Origin: Frigoriglobus tundricola | GTDB taxonomy: Bacteria; Planctomycetota; Planctomycetia; Gemmatales; Gemmataceae | Assembly: GCF_013128195.2 (NCBI RefSeq) | Contig: NZ_CP053452.2 | Coordinates: 8,432,001 to 8,496,000 of the forward strand | DNA: 64,000 bases | Direction: 5' to 3' | Shown: one piece after another, positions 61,753 to 64,000 of the stretch | How positions within the stretch are numbered: the first letter of the stretch is position 1 | Layout of the letters: every line of letters begins with the position of its first letter | Translations under genes and position numbers: made by a program | Notes under the pieces: generated by a model | Told to the model about the DNA's origin: nothing | Database searches by the model: none | Seen by the model: the letters and a program-made list of their open reading frames with translations, nothing else

Positions 61753-62963
61753 GGTGGTGGGCTACCTGCATTGCACCGCTGGCAGGGTCAACCATTCGGA
61801 TAGCGCCCACACCCGATCGGTCAGTCCCGCGGCCATTGCCGGTGTTCTCTGGTGCCAGCGCCCGTCGGCACCCTTGTGGCGGAGCGTGCGGACCGGCCAG
61901 CAGAAGTTGTAGCTGAAGTAGCTGAAGGCGGTGGCCGCACGGTGCGTGTCCCAGTCCTTCGAGAACCCATAGCTCTTGCGCACCTTGCGGCTGCACCGAT
62001 TCCGGTCCGTCCCGTTGTGTCGCTCCACGAAGCACGTGTTGACCGCCGTGCTCACCGCCGAGGCGAGTAGCGCGGCCGTGACCGCCACCACCGCCCCGAA
62101 CACCACCCGCGTGCTCACCGCCACCACCCGGTTGTTCTCCCGCTCCTTGTGGACGGTCGCATAGGTGACCTCGGGCGGGATGACCCGGTGGGCCTTGCGC
62201 GGCCGACCGGGTCGCCCGGTTCGCGGCGGGGTCACCAAGTGCCCGTAGGTGTCCCGGATCGCCGAGGCGTACACCGGGTACTCGTCGGACGTCATGAGCC
62301 GCATCACTCGGCCCCCGGTGCGCCGGTGGAAGTCACGGACCAGGGCGTGGGTCGCGTCCTCGGTCCGCTTACCGACCAACAGGCTCACGACCAATCGGCT
62401 CTCGGGATCGAGGGCCACGTGGTCCCAGCAGTCCCCGCGCCGGGTCTCGTCGGGGCCGCAGTTCTTCTCCTTACGGCCCACGAAATCCCACTTCTCATCG
62501 AACTGCACTTCGCGGGTCGTCGGGGGAAAAAGCCACGAGCTCGTCGTGCAACGCGCGGGCATGTTGGCCGGCCCGTCGGATGTACCGGGTCACCGTATTG
62601 GTATGAACCCCGGTGAGCCGTGCGGTCTTGCGGGTCCCGATCCCTTCGGCCACGTGAGCCAGAACCGCGGTCACCCGCGCGGCCGGCAGTCGGGCGTCGA
62701 ACAGTGGGGTGCCCTTGCGCTCGGAGAACCGGGCCTTGCAGGTCCGGCACCGGAGCACCCGCGTCTTGTTCGGCCCATAACGGGCCGGCACGGTCAGGTT
62801 CCCGTGGTTCCGTTTCCCATGGTCGGGACAATGGGCATTGAGGCAACAGAAGCGGCTCAGGTCGTCCATGACGGATCTCAATCCGTGGGAGCAAATGCCA
62901 ACCGAGAAGCGGAATCCCTTACCATACCTCCGGTAACTCGTGCAAGGCTAAGAAGACACCACC
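61753..62963 (-). mobile_element. IS1-like insertion sequence with 8-bp target duplication
   Basis: Both ends begin GGTGGTG and have TTGCAC at the same spacing 11 nt further in (61753-61776 and the complement of 62940-62963), comparable to IS1 ends that start GGTGATG. CGTTTTTC occurs exactly on both sides (61745-61752 and 62964-62971), an 8-bp duplication, or 9 if the adjacent C is counted. It inserted in the last codons of the WD40 gene. Confidence 0.8.
61762..62869 (-). pseudogene. IS1-like transposase in two frames
   Basis: The first frame (62869 down to about 62520) has the InsA-like zinc ribbon and helix-turn-helix: FCCLNAHCPDHGKRNHG, VLRCRTCKARFSERKGTP, KTARLTGVHTNTVTRYIR. The second frame (to 61762) has the InsB-like catalytic part: VQFDEKWDFVGRKEKNC, DHVALDPESRLVVSLLVG, MTSDEYPVYASAI and FVERHNGTDRNRC. 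The frames join at TTTTTCCCCC (62528-62537); dropping one base there would fuse them. IS1 itself uses a -1 shift at an A-run, whereas this offset is +1, so decay and slippage are both possible. Confidence 0.8.
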
Positions 62964-63928
62964 CGTTTTTCGGCCACGCGATAAACCTCGACTGTGCCGT
63001 CCGATAAGCCGCGGGCCATGTAGCGCCCGTCCAATGTGACAGCGACACTGGAAACGGAACCCGTGGGCAGTTCCCACTTCAAGCGCGGCCGACTGCCTCG
63101 TAAGTCCCAGTTCAGCACCTCGTTCCCGCCGCCGATGCTGACAAGCGTTGTGGCGTCCGGGGTGACGAGGACGAGGCGGGTGCCGCCGGGGTGCCCGGCG
63201 AGTTCGGTCCGGACCGACGGACTGATGGCGGTCAGATCCCAGATCCGGATCGGGCCGTCGCGGCCCGCCGTCGCCAGCGATTTGCCGTCCGGGAAATACG
63301 CCACGGTGTTCACCTCGCTCGCGTGCGCGAGGGACGCCCGTTGACTGGACCGGATGCGGCTGAGGGCCCAGGTGCGAACGGTCGCGTCATGTGCTGCCGT
63401 GGCGATGCCCTGACCGTCCGGTGCGAAGGCGAGTGACCGGACCGGACGGGAGTGCCCCGAGAGCAGAGTTCGGGCTTCGCCCCCGGTGCTGCCGCCCGGT
63501 TCCCATACTCGGAGGGTTTGGTCTTCGCCCGCGCCGGCCACCAGCTTGCCATCTGGGGAGTATGCGACCGCGTACATCGGTCCCCGACCGCCACGCAGGA
63601 GACGGATCTCCTGGACCGTTTTATCAACCACCTCCAGGAGCGTGATTGTCCCGGTTGAGGAGCCCGCCGCCAGGAACCGACTGTTCGGTGCGAAGGCCAG
63701 TGCGGCGAACCCGTCGGCCGGAGCGCGGAACGTCGCGCGCTGGCACGGTTTGCTCGTGGCCACGTCCCAGATCCGCCCGGTGCCGTCGCGGCCCGCGGAG
63801 GCGAGAAGGCACCGGTCGGGGGAAAACGCGAGCGCGACGATGCCGTCTGTGTGCCCCTTCAGGTTCGCGAGCGCTTTGGCCGGACTCGCGGGCTCTGCCG
63901 ATTGGGGGAGGTGGGTCCGCACTTCCAT
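62948..63928 (-). CDS. WD40-repeat beta-propeller protein (326 aa), 3' end altered by IS insertion
   Basis: Six to seven WD40 blades are visible, for example GHTDGIVALAFSPDRCLLASAGRDGTGRIWD (given here as a description of blade 1: GH, SPD and IWD marks), then AFAPNSRFLAAGSS, YSPDGKLVAGAGEDQTLRVW, FAPDGQGIATAAHDATVRTW and FPDGKSLATAGRDGPIRIWD. The last codons, Val-Val-Ser-Ser-stop, come from the end of the IS1-like element; without it the frame would read Ala-Glu-Lys-Arg-Arg-stop. Probably a cytoplasmic scaffold. The start is ATG at 63928; no signal peptide is seen. Function likely preserved since only the tail changed. Confidence 0.9.
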   Translation of the reverse strand: MEVRTHLPQSAEPASPAKALANLKGHTDGIVALAFSPDRCLLASAGRDGTGRIWDVATSKPCQRATFRAPADGFAALAFAPNSRFLAAGSSTGTITLLEVVDKTVQEIRLLRGGRGPMYAVAYSPDGKLVAGAGEDQTLRVWEPGGSTGGEARTLLSGHSRPVRSLAFAPDGQGIATAAHDATVRTWALSRIRSSQRASLAHASEVNTVAYFPDGKSLATAGRDGPIRIWDLTAISPSVRTELAGHPGGTRLVLVTPDATTLVSIGGGNEVLNWDLRGSRPRLKWELPTGSVSSVAVTLDGRYMARGLSDGTVEVYRVAEKRVVSS

Positions 63929-64000
63929 CGGGGTTGCCTCTCGGACAGCGATGCGCCAGAAATTATAGCGAAGTGGAGAACGTCCGCGAGCGGCGCATCT

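Noticed and set aside
62528-62537. Classical IS1-type programmed -1 frameshift
   Set aside because: The second frame is offset by +1, not -1, and the A6C signal of IS1 is absent.
1-64000. CRISPR arrays, rRNA or tRNA genes
   Set aside because: No regularly spaced direct repeats, no cas genes, and no tRNA cloverleaf or rRNA sequence was recognised by eye; short tRNAs could be missed without a covariance search.

Overview
The window reads as chromosome of a planctomycete, most likely a member of the Gemmataceae (inference from gene content, no database search). The DNA is GC-rich, and it carries a DUF1559 pseudopilin-like protein, a DUF1080 secreted protein, a large zinc-ribbon Ser/Thr kinase with membrane segments, a PEP-CTERM-type protein, long secreted proteins of unknown function and many hairpin-forming intergenic repeats.

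Layout. 1-8.1 kb: sparse left end, then DUF1559, DUF1080, a TPR-like protein and a secreted HEAT-repeat protein. 8.2-13.1 kb: minus-strand lysA and argH with a partial segmental duplication between them (two DUF3817-type genes about 93% identical, a lysA 5' remnant that lost its ATG, an argH 3' remnant, and an overlapping DUF5678-like/retropepsin-like pair). 13.2-21.7 kb: a secreted protein, a LolD/FtsX-type ABC transporter operon with a Gfo/Idh/MocA oxidoreductase, ispH and a small cysteine-rich secreted protein. 22-25.2 kb: argB-argD-argF. 25.2-28.5 kb: a GxxExxY gene inside 40-bp inverted repeats, rph and trpS. 28.7-31.5 kb: Ser/Thr kinase.

31.6-37.9 kb holds the most interesting locus, a retron. 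It encodes an ARM/HEAT-like protein, a winged-helix plus SWIM-finger protein, a small membrane-anchored protein and a reverse transcriptase with the retron signatures NAxxH, YADD and VTG. Two separate msr-msd-like RNA elements are visible, one about 50 nt before the SWIM gene and one about 45 nt before the RT gene. They share conserved unpaired segments and a conserved small hairpin, but their long stems and a1/a2 arms differ in sequence while each stays self-complementary. A second, empty copy of the 40-bp inverted-repeat element lies just after the RT gene.

38-44 kb: a secreted beta-propeller protein, a P-loop protein, a PEP-CTERM protein, an ArsR regulator with a 50-bp perfect palindrome, an IS5-like remnant, and a NarL/NarX-type two-component system. 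44.7-54.4 kb: an RND efflux locus (TolC-like lipoprotein, beta-barrel protein, adaptor, CusA/CzcA-like pump). 54.6-59 kb: two paralogous lipoproteins, a DEAD-box helicase and an Ldh-family dehydrogenase. 59-63 kb is an insertion hot spot: an IS66-like element with a perfect 8-bp target duplication, carrying an IS1595-like element near its left end, next to an IS1-like element that inserted in the last codons of a WD40 gene. That gene fills the right end.
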